A stretch of 64,000 nt of DNA from Vulcanimicrobiota bacterium (lineage in GTDB: Bacteria; Vulcanimicrobiota; Xenobia; Xenobiales; JADMJV01). This document shows positions 36,395 to 45,486 of the stretch, one piece after another. Positions within the stretch are counted from its first letter, which is position 1; the number at the start of each line of letters is the position of its first letter. Both the position numbers and the translations under genes were made by a program. The notes beneath the pieces were generated by a model, which saw only the letters and a list, made by a program, of their open reading frames with translations, was not told where the DNA came from and did not search any database. Location: positions 186,001-250,000 of the forward strand of contig JAHBVR010000004.1 of NCBI GenBank assembly GCA_019637395.1. Direction: 5' to 3'.

Positions 36395-36433
36395 ATGAAC
36401 CTGATGATCGAACCCCGGCGGAGGTGCCCGTGA
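36395..36433 (+). CDS. Twelve-codon leader ORF
   Basis: ATG at 36395 with a GGAGG SD at 36381 opens MNLMIEPRRRCP and stops at 36431-36433. The stop overlaps the GTG start (36430) of the next gene as GTGA. It may be a coupled leader peptide. The alternative is that a single-base error splits one longer gene. Confidence 0.35.
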   Translation: MNLMIEPRRRCP

Positions 36434-36849
36434 GTCTCCGCATGATGTTGACCCAGACGCTTTCTCGCGAGCAGACTCGCCTGGAACGGCGTCCCACCGC
36501 GGGGATACTGAATCCCCTCAGCAAGTCCAATCCCCTGGCGCGACACGCGCTCTTGCCAGAAGCCTCGCCCTGGGAGGGCCGTCTCCCCGACCTGCGAGAG
36601 GCCGAACGGCGTCTCTTTGATCTGAGGGATGCCGGCTATAAGGTGACCGATCCCGAGTGGGAGCAGGAGGAGAGCGAGAGCACACCCGCTCAGCGAACTC
36701 GCACTCACCAGGCCGAGGTGGTTCTCCGCCAGGCCTTGGGCGTGGCCGGCGAGCCCGGACCCATCCAACTGGGGCAGAGCCTGCCTCGCATGGGGGTGGG
36801 CGGCGGCAGTGGAGTGCGACTGCGCAGTCTACAACTTCTCAACCCGTAA
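36430..36849 (+). CDS. Hypothetical basic protein
   Basis: About 139 residues. The start at GTG 36430 has its own GGAGG SD. Rich in Arg and Glu with a Gly-rich end (GVGGGSGVRL). No signal peptide, membrane span or motif that I recognise. It lies between two copies of the structured leader and is coupled to a 12-codon frame, so it appears to belong to the same regulon as its neighbours. Confidence 0.5.
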   Translation: MSLRMMLTQTLSREQTRLERRPTAGILNPLSKSNPLARHALLPEASPWEGRLPDLREAERRLFDLRDAGYKVTDPEWEQEESESTPAQRTRTHQAEVVLRQALGVAGEPGPIQLGQSLPRMGVGGGSGVRLRSLQLLNP

Positions 36850-36937
36850 CAACCTGTTCACAAGTTCCGGGTCCTCTCCAACCATGGCGCGCACCCGGCG
36901 TGGCTATTCTGGAGAGGACCCGAAGGGAGGTCTGCAA
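36846..36937 (+). promoter_or_regulatory. Structured leader, copy C
   Basis: The upstream box GTAACAACCTGTTCA (36846-36860) lies 29 bases before the core, as in copy A. P1 is a perfect 12-bp stem: GGGTCCTCTCCA (36869-36880) with TGGAGAGGACCC (36910-36921). The core in the loop reads CATGGCGCGCACCCGG then GGCTATTC. SD GGGAGG at 36925-36930 and start at 36938. A P2 stem is not clear here. Confidence 0.5.
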
Positions 36938-38191
36938 ATGGACAGTTTCAAGTTTCCTCAGCCCCTGGTAATCTATCTGAACGCGGTGGAAGCCGGCTGT
37001 GAGGCCGAAGAGGAGCGCCAGGCCTTGCTCCTTCATCTGAAGGACATTGGAGAGTGGCTGCGCCACGAATCCCAACTGTTGGTGGGACCCGAAGAAGAAA
37101 TGGCTTTCAACGAGTTGCGCAGCCTGGGGTCGGAATTGACCGAGGTGCTGTCCTGCTCTTATGTCCGCCTGGAACAGGTCAGCCACGAATTTGCTCTGGC
37201 CCTGAGCCGCTTTCGCGCTCTACGCTCGCGTCTGCGCTTCGTAGATCTGGTGGAGTTTGACGAGTTGATGCAGGCGGCCGTGGCTCTTTCCAACGGCCGG
37301 GACTGCCGTGCCGAGGTGGAGCGGCGCCTGATGGCGGCCGTGCAACTGCTGCAGAATCTGGCCGAGCAGATCTCGGCCCAGGAGCCCTGGTTGCCGCCGG
37401 CGGTGAACGAGGCCCTGGCTCATGGCGTGGAAATCACCGACGAGGGTTTGTTGCGGCTGCACCGCTGGCTGAATGAGGGGAAAGGCCTGCGCCAGGCCAT
37501 CTTGATGCTCAAGGACGGGGCCAACCTGCTGGGTTACTTCGTGCGCTGGCGCCTGGAGCAGTGCGGTTGGTTCAGCCCCCTGGCCGACAACCGGCTGTGG
37601 AGCGCCCTCTACAGCCTGCAGCAAGACCTGGCCCGGGGCCTGGAGGTGGAGTTTCCTCTAGGTAAGATTCAGGGTCTGGCCGAGGAATACCGCGGCCAGC
37701 GCTTGCTCGGCGCCACCCAGCACACCGTCTTGTGGTCCGAGTGGGATGACTTGATGGAGGGCGATCCGCTGCTGGTTCTGAATGACCTGGTGGCCCTGGT
37801 GGAGGACATGGAGCGCTCCCGTCTGGATACCGGCCGGGCCTTTGCTACCTTCCTGGAGCCGCTGGTACTGGCCGGCAGCGGAGCCTGGGCCGGAACCCTG
37901 CCCAATTCCTACCTGCAGCGAGAGTGGCGGGCTCTGTTCCCCCGGGCCATGGGCCAGGAGGCCCTGAGCCATGGGCTGGAGTCCATCGGTCGGTACCTCA
38001 GCGGGGGCCAGAGAGTGTCGCTTTGCCGCGGTCTTGAAGTGGTGCTGGAGTGCGCCGAGACCTGCAGCAATCCTGAGACCGTGCTGAGCGGGATGCGTTG
38101 CCGCTGCTGCCAGCAAATCTTTGACCCGGCCGATCCCAGCGACCGCTGTATCGGCCAATCTTCTCACCAGTACCTGGCCGTCTGTGCTTGA
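36938..38191 (+). CDS. Large helical protein with C-terminal Cys cluster
   Basis: About 417 residues, almost all helical, Leu-rich, no signal peptide. The C-terminus has a Cys-rich knot (CRCCQQIF...DRC), a possible degenerate zinc-binding site. Overall shape recalls the helical zinc-ribbon proteins at 50597 and 57694. The ATG at 36938 has a GGGAGG SD right after leader copy C. It ends two bases from the stop of the convergent pseudopilin-propeller gene. Confidence 0.65.
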   Translation: MDSFKFPQPLVIYLNAVEAGCEAEEERQALLLHLKDIGEWLRHESQLLVGPEEEMAFNELRSLGSELTEVLSCSYVRLEQVSHEFALALSRFRALRSRLRFVDLVEFDELMQAAVALSNGRDCRAEVERRLMAAVQLLQNLAEQISAQEPWLPPAVNEALAHGVEITDEGLLRLHRWLNEGKGLRQAILMLKDGANLLGYFVRWRLEQCGWFSPLADNRLWSALYSLQQDLARGLEVEFPLGKIQGLAEEYRGQRLLGATQHTVLWSEWDDLMEGDPLLVLNDLVALVEDMERSRLDTGRAFATFLEPLVLAGSGAWAGTLPNSYLQREWRALFPRAMGQEALSHGLESIGRYLSGGQRVSLCRGLEVVLECAETCSNPETVLSGMRCRCCQQIFDPADPSDRCIGQSSHQYLAVCA

Positions 38192-38192
38192 T

Positions 38193-40154
38193 TTAACGGG
38201 TCCATCCGCAGAACATTACATCGCTTGCTTCATTGGTCAGGTTCTGGGCCTGGTTCCCGCTGGTGTCGCGCAGCCACAGATCGCTGGGGGACTGCTTCCA
38301 GTAGGTATAGCGCTCATCGTCCAACCAACCCAGGACCTGCCCGCCCGACAGGCCGGTGAACTGGGAGCTGAGAGTGTGATCGGCGTGCAGCTGGGCCATG
38401 AACATGTTGGCTCCGCTCCCAAAAAAATACCGGTTGCCGTCGGGGGAGAAGCAACCGGGGCCGGCGGTCGAGCCGAGGTTGGGCGAGCTGAAGTAGCTGT
38501 CGCTGTCCAGATCGTAGACGCGCACCTGGCCGCTGCCGGAAAAGGCCACCCAGGGATGGATCGGATTCCAGACCACACTCCAGGCGCCGCTGCTCTGGGG
38601 CAGGTCGCGTTCGTCGGCGCCGGAGCCGGGCATCGGGTAGAGATGAACCAGCCCGTCACGCAAGGTGGCCAGATACTTGCCGTCGGCCGCGAATACCGAG
38701 TTGTCACGCGTGCAGACATCCGAATTTTGACCGTTGTCACCCACGTCTCTCACGAAGCTGTCGCTGCTGCTGGTGGAGTTGAGGTTTTGGGCTCCGCTGC
38801 CGTCCGGCCGGGTCAGGAAGACCTGGCTGCGTCCCCCGAGGTCGCGGATGTGGGCGATCCAGGTTCCATCCCCGTTCCAGTAGGCGCCCTGCAGTCCCAC
38901 GGCCTGGCCGGGCAGTCCCGAGTCCACCTGGAGGCGTGCTCCGCCTTCGGCATTGCAGGTGTAGAGTTTTCCCTGGCTGACGTAGGCAAGGCTGGTACCG
39001 TCGGGAGACCACGAGGCCTTAGCCACCTCGCTGGTTTCCAGGGGAGGGCCCAGTTCGCGCTTACCGGTGCCGTCCTCGTGGACCACCTGCATCCGCTTGT
39101 AGGCGCCGCCCACCTCGATGAAGGCCAGGCGGGCCTTGCTGTCACGCACTTCCAGGTTGACCTGGCTGGTCAGAGTGGAGGGCGCCTCGCGACCCCATTC
39201 GTCGGTGACATGGCATTCCAACTGGAAGCGGCTGCCATGGGCGGCCGTGTCGGGGGGGCGCCACTGGGTCTGGCTGCGCCAGCGTTGCTGAGCCGCCTCC
39301 CACTGCATGGGCTGGCGTTGCTGGTGGGAGAAGCTGCCCCCGGTGCCGGACCAGCGGCAGTAGAGGGTCTGTCCCGTGGTGGTGTTGGCCTCCACCGTCA
39401 GGCTAAGAAAATTTTCCGCCTGGACCAGCGCCTGCACTCCCGTGGGGAGATCGAGCTTGGAAGGATCAGGCACGATATGCACAGCCATCAGTTGAGGGGC
39501 CTGCCGGGAGGAGGCGGGGAGCGAAAGAGCCGTGGCCGAGCTGGGGGCCCCGTCCGGGCTGAGGGGCAGGTCGGCCGCCCAATCCGCCCAACCAGACGGA
39601 GAGATGCGCAGGTCCAGGCAGTTCTGGCCGGCCCGCAGGCGGTCTCCCTCGACGGTCAGGCGCTGGCCCACGGCCACCCGGTAACTGTCCCGCCAGCGCA
39701 ACACCCCGCTTGCCGTCACTTTACCCGAGGGCAGGAAGATCAGGGCGGGTCGGCCCGCGGCCCAGGCGGCCGGATCCAGGGAGTCATCCTGGTTGCCCCA
39801 CAGGGGGCGCTGGTCCACGAATTCATCATTCCAGGCCCCCACGAACATGGCGAAGCCGGGAAATTCGCGGGCCAACTCCAGTTGGTCGACCCGGCGCGGG
39901 TGTTCCCAGCCCTGCAAGGCCTGGCACCCCTGGCTAAGAGAAGCCGGCCAGACCACCCCCACGGGCTGGCCGCTGCTATGAGCCAGCTCTCGTTGGGCCT
40001 GGAGGAAGGCGGCCAGCACCTGAGTCGCCGAGCGGCTCTGAGGGCGACCGTGGGAGGCCCGCCCCAGCCCCAGACCCAGAACCATGAAGAGCAGGCAAAG
40101 AGCCATCACCAGAGACATCTCCAGATAAGTCCATCCCCGCCGCCTGCTGTTCAC
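38193..40154 (-). CDS. Pseudopilin (GspH/FimT-like) fused to a TolB/WD40-like beta-propeller
   Basis: 653 residues. The N-terminus RRRG|WTYLEMSLVMALCLLF is a prepilin leader: cleavage after Gly, Glu at +5, then a 20-residue hydrophobic helix. Residues 30-190 resemble the GspH/FimT globular head. From about 330 on come propeller-type repeats with SPDGTSLAYVS, NGDGTWIAHIRD, FAADGKYLATLRD and FSPDGNRYFFG motifs, as in TolB/PD40 propellers. Start is GTG with a GGAGAG SD. A minor pilin with a large propeller head at a pilus tip is the obvious reading; that role is inferred. Confidence 0.8.
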   Translation of the reverse strand: MNSRRRGWTYLEMSLVMALCLLFMVLGLGLGRASHGRPQSRSATQVLAAFLQAQRELAHSSGQPVGVVWPASLSQGCQALQGWEHPRRVDQLELAREFPGFAMFVGAWNDEFVDQRPLWGNQDDSLDPAAWAAGRPALIFLPSGKVTASGVLRWRDSYRVAVGQRLTVEGDRLRAGQNCLDLRISPSGWADWAADLPLSPDGAPSSATALSLPASSRQAPQLMAVHIVPDPSKLDLPTGVQALVQAENFLSLTVEANTTTGQTLYCRWSGTGGSFSHQQRQPMQWEAAQQRWRSQTQWRPPDTAAHGSRFQLECHVTDEWGREAPSTLTSQVNLEVRDSKARLAFIEVGGAYKRMQVVHEDGTGKRELGPPLETSEVAKASWSPDGTSLAYVSQGKLYTCNAEGGARLQVDSGLPGQAVGLQGAYWNGDGTWIAHIRDLGGRSQVFLTRPDGSGAQNLNSTSSSDSFVRDVGDNGQNSDVCTRDNSVFAADGKYLATLRDGLVHLYPMPGSGADERDLPQSSGAWSVVWNPIHPWVAFSGSGQVRVYDLDSDSYFSSPNLGSTAGPGCFSPDGNRYFFGSGANMFMAQLHADHTLSSQFTGLSGGQVLGWLDDERYTYWKQSPSDLWLRDTSGNQAQNLTNEASDVMFCGWTR

Positions 40155-40221
40155 CTCTCCCGGGTTTTAGATCCGCTTCCCGAGCTTTCCTTTTTTTTGA
40201 TGGTGGAGATAGAATCACCAG

Positions 40222-42141
40222 ATGCCTGAAGTCACGCCTCAGTTAGTCATCCTGGTGCTCGGGGCTTTGGGTCTAAGTCTTCTGGCCACGCCCCTGCCGG
40301 GGAGGGCCGTCTATAGCGCGGCCACTCCCCTGTGGTTGCAGACCGGGGCTTTGCCCGCCCTGTTGGGAGTGGGGCTGCAGACCATCGTTTATCGCTGGAA
40401 GGGCGCCAGTTGGCGCCAGGCCCTGCTGGAGTTCGGAGCCACTCTGGCGGCTCTGGCCGTGTGGCTGCCGGGACAGCATTGGTGGCCCCAGGCCTGGTGG
40501 GGTTCGCTGGTGCAGCTCCTCTATGCGGCTCTGATGGTGGAGTTGCGCTGGCGCAACCCTCCCCGGGATCGGGATCGTGTCCCTTACCTACGGATGCAAA
40601 GGTCTTTACGGTTGCTCCACGGGGTGTGCGCGATAGCCGCGCTGGCACCCTGGTCTCCGGCCGCTTGGCCGCTCTGGTGGAGTACCCACTGGGCCGCCGC
40701 TCACCAGCGCTTTCGGGTACAGGCCCAGTTGGACGAGGAATTTCAGCAGGAGCTGGCTCAACTCAGCGGTGAGCTGGCCTCCACTCAACAACAGAGCCAG
40801 TGGTTGCAACAACTCACAGCGGCTCAACAGGTCGAGCAGTGGCTGGCTGCTCTGGGACAGAGTAGCCGGGCTTCAGCCCGGTTGCTGGAGGCCCCTCAGG
40901 GAGGAGGTCTGGTCCAGAAGGCCAGAGGCAGTGGCCAGCCCCAGTTCCATGGATGCGAGTTTGCTCTGCCGCTGCAGGACGGTCTGGTGGTCAGCCTGGG
41001 CCGCTCCGAGAAGTTCAACCAGCAGGAACTGCGCGATCTCACCTGGCTGGTGAGACGGGGTTGGCCCGCCCTGCAGGGCCTGCTGCGCCAGGGCAGTCTG
41101 CGGACCTTGCTGGTTTGGAGCCAGCAACTGGCCGGCCACACTCACCAGGAGGGACTGCTGCGGGAACTTCCCTCGCTCTGCTCGGGCCTGGTGCCCCACC
41201 GCTGGGGCCTGCTCTCCACTCTCCAGGGTCAGCTGCTGTGTAGTTGGGGCTCCCTGCCGCCGGAGACCCGGGCCTGGGCCGGCCAGATCGCCCACCAGCA
41301 GCGGCCGCGCCTGGAGGCCGGCTGGCTGGGCCTGCCGCTGGGGGATTGGGGAGTTTTGATGTTGGGAGAGGAAGGCCTGCAACCCGGCCATCTCCACCTG
41401 CTCGAGATCGCCGGCCAGCAGCTCTCGCTGGCCTGGCAACGGGCCCGGGCGCTGGCCCAACTGCGCCAGTACCAACAACAGCTTATCCTCAGCAGCCAGA
41501 TGCTGACCGCCGGCAGCCTGGCTGCCGGTGTGGCTCACGAGTTGAACAGCCCCCTGGGGGCCATCAGCTTGATGTTGGACGGGGCCAGCCGCTACCCTGA
41601 CAGGGCGGCCGAAAAATTGGAGCGGGCCCAGCAAGCTTGCCAACGGGCTCGCGAAATCGTGGACCGCATGCTGCGCCAGGCCCTTAGCCCTCAGGAACTG
41701 CAGCCTTTTCGCCTGGATGATTGCCTGCGCGAAGGCCTGCCCTTCGTGGAGCCGCACCTGCGCCAGTTGGAGGTGCTGCTGGACGCTCGCTGGAGCGACA
41801 ATCCCACCTTTAACGGGCGTTCCAGCACGGTCCAGCAGGTGCTGATCAATCTGCTGACCAACGCCGCCCAGGCTTACCGGCATCCTCCCAGGAAAGTGGA
41901 ACTGGCCACCCACCCCTGGGGATTTTCGGTGACCGACTGGGGGGAGGGGCTCAGCGACGAGGCCGCGGCCCGCATCTTTGAACCATTTTATTCGACCAGG
42001 TCCGATGGTTATGGTCTGGGGCTGTGGATCTGCCGGGATTTGCTGGCCCAGCAGGGCGGACAGATCCGCCTGCTGCGCCCGGGATGCACCCGCTTTGAGG
42101 TGCTGCTTCAGCCGATTTCGGAGGCCTCCGAGAAGCCATGA
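40222..42141 (+). CDS. Membrane sensor histidine kinase
   Basis: 639 residues. Several membrane helices in the first 160 residues, then a coiled-coil, a GAF-like middle region (about 200-420), HisKA with an intact His (GSLAAGVAHELNSPLGAI), N-box VLINLLTNAAQAY, DWGEGLSDEAA and YGLGLWICRDLL. This is a complete NtrB/AtoS-like kinase. Its gene is convergent with the REC-BTAD regulator (34-base tail overlap) and both flank pilin genes, so they may act together. Confidence 0.88.
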   Translation: MPEVTPQLVILVLGALGLSLLATPLPGRAVYSAATPLWLQTGALPALLGVGLQTIVYRWKGASWRQALLEFGATLAALAVWLPGQHWWPQAWWGSLVQLLYAALMVELRWRNPPRDRDRVPYLRMQRSLRLLHGVCAIAALAPWSPAAWPLWWSTHWAAAHQRFRVQAQLDEEFQQELAQLSGELASTQQQSQWLQQLTAAQQVEQWLAALGQSSRASARLLEAPQGGGLVQKARGSGQPQFHGCEFALPLQDGLVVSLGRSEKFNQQELRDLTWLVRRGWPALQGLLRQGSLRTLLVWSQQLAGHTHQEGLLRELPSLCSGLVPHRWGLLSTLQGQLLCSWGSLPPETRAWAGQIAHQQRPRLEAGWLGLPLGDWGVLMLGEEGLQPGHLHLLEIAGQQLSLAWQRARALAQLRQYQQQLILSSQMLTAGSLAAGVAHELNSPLGAISLMLDGASRYPDRAAEKLERAQQACQRAREIVDRMLRQALSPQELQPFRLDDCLREGLPFVEPHLRQLEVLLDARWSDNPTFNGRSSTVQQVLINLLTNAAQAYRHPPRKVELATHPWGFSVTDWGEGLSDEAAARIFEPFYSTRSDGYGLGLWICRDLLAQQGGQIRLLRPGCTRFEVLLQPISEASEKP

Positions 42142-44189
42142 CGGGCGCGCAGCATGACCTCCATCAGTTCGGTGCTGGGTTCCAGGCCGAACTCCTGGTG
42201 CAACATGCGCTGGCAGCGCTGGAATTGGCGCAACACTTCTTCGGGCTGGCCCGATCCCAGCAGAGCCCGCATCTTCCAGAGGTGGGCCTCCTGCAGGTGG
42301 GGGGCCTGTTGGAGGAAACGGTTGGAAAACTCCAGGGCCTCCCCGTAGTGGCGCCGTTGGCACTCCAACTGGCAGAGTCGGGACAGCACCTTGACCAGGA
42401 CGCCCTCCAGTTCTTCTCGCCGGGCCAGAGCCCAGTCGTAGAAACAGCCTTCCAGGTAAGGGGCATGGTAGACCTGGGCGGCCCGCTTCAGGTGGAAGAG
42501 GGCATCCTCGCTGGTTTCCAGTTCCAGTCCGCGCTGGGCCGACTTTTCGAAGAGGTGATGGTCACAGCTGTGGGGGAGTTGCCAGTTGAAGGTCAGCCGC
42601 TCCTGCTGGCGCAGCACGCTGTCGGCCTGGCCCAGGGCCCGGCGGATCAAGGACAGGGCCGAATAGAGGTTGCGCTTGCCGCGCACCGCGTCCTCGGGCC
42701 AGAAGTCCTCCAACACCTGTTCTTCATGGACGCTCTGGCCTTGTCTTCTCAGCAGGTAAGCCAGCAAAAGCTTGTTTTTCTGAGTTTTCCAGGCGGCCTC
42801 GGCCAGGCTGCGGTCGCCCAACTGGACGTCGAACGGGCCCAGGCAAGTGAAGCGCAGGATACTCTCGGGAGAGGGCCCGGGGGCCACCGTTTGCTGGCGA
42901 GCCAGGGCGCCGGAGTGGAGGCGCAAGAGCGCGTCCCGCGCGGGCGAAGCCGGCAACTGCAGCAGCGAGGGCAGCAGCCAGCGGGCCGCCAATTGCGATT
43001 CCGACCAGTAGTGCGGGTCGGCCAACACCTCCAGGGCCGGCTGGGTCCACTGCGAGGCCTGCAGAGCCAGGGCGCACACCGCCTGATGGCCGCGCAGGCC
43101 CAGGCGTTGCGACCATTGGGCCAGCTCTTCCAGCCAGAGCCGTCCCTCGGCCAACCCATTTTCACAACACAACAAGGCGCATTCCAGGGCCACCGAGGCC
43201 GCGCTCAGTGGGCCCAGGCGAGTGGCCAGGGTATGGGCCTGGCGGGCCCAGTCGACGGCGGCCCTGGCATTGCCCCGGCGCCATTCCAACAGGGCCAGAT
43301 GGTGGCTGGCCCGCAACGGTTGGGCCTCCAGGGAGCTTTCGAAAGCCCTTTGAGCCGCCTCCAGGTCTCCGGTTTCCAGCATGACCTTGCCCAGTTCCAG
43401 CAGATCTCCCTGAACGGGTGGGGTGGGAGAGTGGCGAGCCCGATCATAGGCAGCCCAGACTTCGGAGTCCCCTCCCAGTTCCGGCTGCAGTGCCGAGGAG
43501 TCAGGCAGCTCCCCTCCTTCCCCGGCCGCCTTCCAACTGGCCAGGCCCAGCCACTGCAGAGGCTCATCCTGGCTGGACCAGCCGCTCAACCAGAGAGGGG
43601 CGGGATCGGGCAGAAAGAAGCCGGGCAGCTCTTCGGTGGCGCGCAGCAGCGCCAGGCGGGCGGCGGTGGCCTGGCCCGGACCGTCATAGCCCAGGGCGGC
43701 GGCCCATTGGCGGGCCAGCTGCATGGCATTCTCCAGAGCTCCGCGCGGGGCCACCAGGGCCTGGCCGTCCAGCAGGCGCCCCAGCAAGGACAGCGACCAG
43801 TCCAGCCAATCCTGGACCGGGCGCGGCCGACGCTGCAGCGTGGTCTGCACGGCTGCCAGAAATTCCTCGGAGCGGAACGGCTTCTTGAGGTAGGCCCCCA
43901 CGTTCAATTCCACCGCCCGCAAGGTCTCCGCCTCAGAGGCCCAACCGCTGACCACCATGCTGCCCAGCTCGGGCTGGTGCTGCTTGATGGCCTCGATGGC
44001 TTCCAGTCCGCTCATTCCCTCCATGCGGATGTCCGAGACCAGCAGGTCAAAGGGGGCACTGGCGGCCAGGTCGACGGCCTCACGGCCGCTGGCCGCCGTC
44101 ACCACCTGATAGCCTTCGTCAGCCAGGACTTCGGCCAGCGCCGCCCGCATGTCGGGGTCGTCCTCCAAGATCAAGACCCTTGCCTTCAC
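42108..44189 (-). CDS. Response regulator with receiver and SARP-like wHTH-BTAD output
   Basis: 693 residues. Receiver domain at 1-120 with the acidic pair, Asp53 and a Lys in YLKKPF. Residues 120-440 are helical, TPR-like. A winged-helix (about 445-540, LGPFDVQLGDRS start) plus BTAD helical domain (about 560-690, ending with EFGLEPSTEL) form an AfsR/SARP-type activator. A receiver fused to a SARP-type output is not the usual pairing. It is divergent from the pseudopilin operon at 44249, with a 59-base gap, which it may control. Confidence 0.85.
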   Translation of the reverse strand: MKARVLILEDDPDMRAALAEVLADEGYQVVTAASGREAVDLAASAPFDLLVSDIRMEGMSGLEAIEAIKQHQPELGSMVVSGWASEAETLRAVELNVGAYLKKPFRSEEFLAAVQTTLQRRPRPVQDWLDWSLSLLGRLLDGQALVAPRGALENAMQLARQWAAALGYDGPGQATAARLALLRATEELPGFFLPDPAPLWLSGWSSQDEPLQWLGLASWKAAGEGGELPDSSALQPELGGDSEVWAAYDRARHSPTPPVQGDLLELGKVMLETGDLEAAQRAFESSLEAQPLRASHHLALLEWRRGNARAAVDWARQAHTLATRLGPLSAASVALECALLCCENGLAEGRLWLEELAQWSQRLGLRGHQAVCALALQASQWTQPALEVLADPHYWSESQLAARWLLPSLLQLPASPARDALLRLHSGALARQQTVAPGPSPESILRFTCLGPFDVQLGDRSLAEAAWKTQKNKLLLAYLLRRQGQSVHEEQVLEDFWPEDAVRGKRNLYSALSLIRRALGQADSVLRQQERLTFNWQLPHSCDHHLFEKSAQRGLELETSEDALFHLKRAAQVYHAPYLEGCFYDWALARREELEGVLVKVLSRLCQLECQRRHYGEALEFSNRFLQQAPHLQEAHLWKMRALLGSGQPEEVLRQFQRCQRMLHQEFGLEPSTELMEVMLRARHGFSEASEIG

Positions 44190-44248
44190 CCCCGCCTCTT
44201 TTGGAGCCGAGGAAAAAGAACCTGCGCCAAGAACCCTCGGAGATACCC

Positions 44249-45007
44249 ATGCGTTCGCGCGCTTTGAGCCTTCTGGAAACTATGGTTGCCCTGGGGGTGC
44301 TGCTCACGGGCCTGGTTGGTATTCTCTCGCTCTTCCAGGCCGGCCTGCGTATGTCGCGGAGCAGTGAAAGCCAGCTCGAACTCTCGCTGCAGGCCCGCCG
44401 GCTCATGACCGAGCGCCTCCAGGAACTGCGCGAGCTTGCAAAGTTTCGAGCCCTGGCCGAGGGGACTACTCCCTGGGTGGTGGAGGGCCCCCTGCGCAGC
44501 CGTTGGGTTGTCTCCCGGCAGGAACTCTACTCTTCGGACAGCTCACTGGAACAAGCCTTTGCCGAGGACAACCGCAAACTTCTCTCCCGCTCGGCCTATC
44601 GCCTGGAGCTGCAGGCCGAGCAGGGCGGCGCCCGGGTGGTGTGGCTGGCCGCCTGCCCGGAACCGCTGCGAGGCTGGTCCACCACCACTCCGCTGAGTAT
44701 CACCCTGAGCGGAGCCAATCCGCTGCCCAAGGACCAGACTCTGGAACTGACCGTCCACTGCCAGGCCCAGGATGGCTACGAACTGGACGACCTGGTGGTC
44801 TCCTGGGTGGTAGTGCCCGTGGATGGGGTGGGCATGTTGGAGTCGGTCTCGCGCGACGGCAAGAAGGCCCGCTTTCGCAACCGGACTCGGCACAAGAACG
44901 GTACCCCTCGCTATACTCCCGGCGTTTGCCGGGTGATGGCCCAGGCCAGCTATGCCGGGGAGACGCGCCAGGTGCAATCCGCCCCGATTGTGCTGCTGCC
45001 CCCATGA
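44249..45007 (+). CDS. Type II pseudopilin (PilV/GspI-like)
   Basis: About 252 residues. Prepilin leader MRSRA|LSLLETMVALGVLLTG with Glu at +5 and a hydrophobic helix; the head domain is long and beta-rich. The start ATG at 44249 has a GGAG SD. First gene of a coupled operon of three pilins and a GspF-like protein; its stop overlaps the next start as ATGA. Confidence 0.82.
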   Translation: MRSRALSLLETMVALGVLLTGLVGILSLFQAGLRMSRSSESQLELSLQARRLMTERLQELRELAKFRALAEGTTPWVVEGPLRSRWVVSRQELYSSDSSLEQAFAEDNRKLLSRSAYRLELQAEQGGARVVWLAACPEPLRGWSTTTPLSITLSGANPLPKDQTLELTVHCQAQDGYELDDLVVSWVVVPVDGVGMLESVSRDGKKARFRNRTRHKNGTPRYTPGVCRVMAQASYAGETRQVQSAPIVLLPP

Positions 45008-45486
45008 GGCGCGCTTTTACCCTGATCGAGACCTTGATCGCCGCCTTTACCCTGGCCTTGGTCCTGGCCATGGTGGTCATGTTGCTGCAGCAATATCTGC
45101 GGGTTACCCGGCAGGCCGACGGCTCACTGCGGCGCGTGGCTCCCCGCCTGGCCTTGTTGGAACTGGCCGAGGAAGCGCGTCTGGCCCTGAGCATCGATGC
45201 GCCTCCCGCCGGCGGCCAGGGCTCCCAGCTGGTCTTCCAGCGTCTCCGCCCCGCCGCCCCGCCGGTGGAGGGCAGCGACCCCTGGCCGGCCAGCCGCCGG
45301 ATGACGGTGCGTTACAGCCTGGACGACGAGGAGCTGTGGCGCCGCTGGGAGTGGCCTGGCCAGGCGGCCCAGCGCGAACTGGTGGCGGCTCCGGTCAAGC
45401 TCTTCCTGGTGAGCCGTCCCGATGCCGACACCCTGGTCCTGCGCCTGGATTACCATCAGGAGAAGGTGCGGTTGTGGCGAGAATAA
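45004..45486 (+). CDS. Type II pseudopilin (GspJ/PilW-like)
   Basis: 160 residues. Leader MRRA|FTLIETLIAAFTLALVLAM with Glu at +5. It starts in an ATGA overlap with the preceding pilin gene and its end overlaps the next start by 13 bases. Position after the GspI-like gene and before the Glu5-less gene matches the usual GspI-J-K order. Confidence 0.82.
   Translation: MRRAFTLIETLIAAFTLALVLAMVVMLLQQYLRVTRQADGSLRRVAPRLALLELAEEARLALSIDAPPAGGQGSQLVFQRLRPAAPPVEGSDPWPASRRMTVRYSLDDEELWRRWEWPGQAAQRELVAAPVKLFLVSRPDADTLVLRLDYHQEKVRLWRE

Noticed and set aside
38121-40229. A 702-codon plus-strand open frame opposite the pilin-propeller gene
   Set aside because: It is antisense to a gene with a clear prepilin start and propeller motifs; its own translation is Gly/Gln/His-rich without motifs. 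Such long shadows are expected in GC-rich DNA.
40873-42363. A 496-codon minus-strand frame opposite the histidine kinase
   Set aside because: Antisense shadow; the plus strand has all HisKA/HATPase boxes.
42138-44267. A 709-codon plus-strand open frame opposite the receiver-BTAD gene
   Set aside because: Antisense shadow; the minus-strand frame has complete receiver and BTAD motifs.
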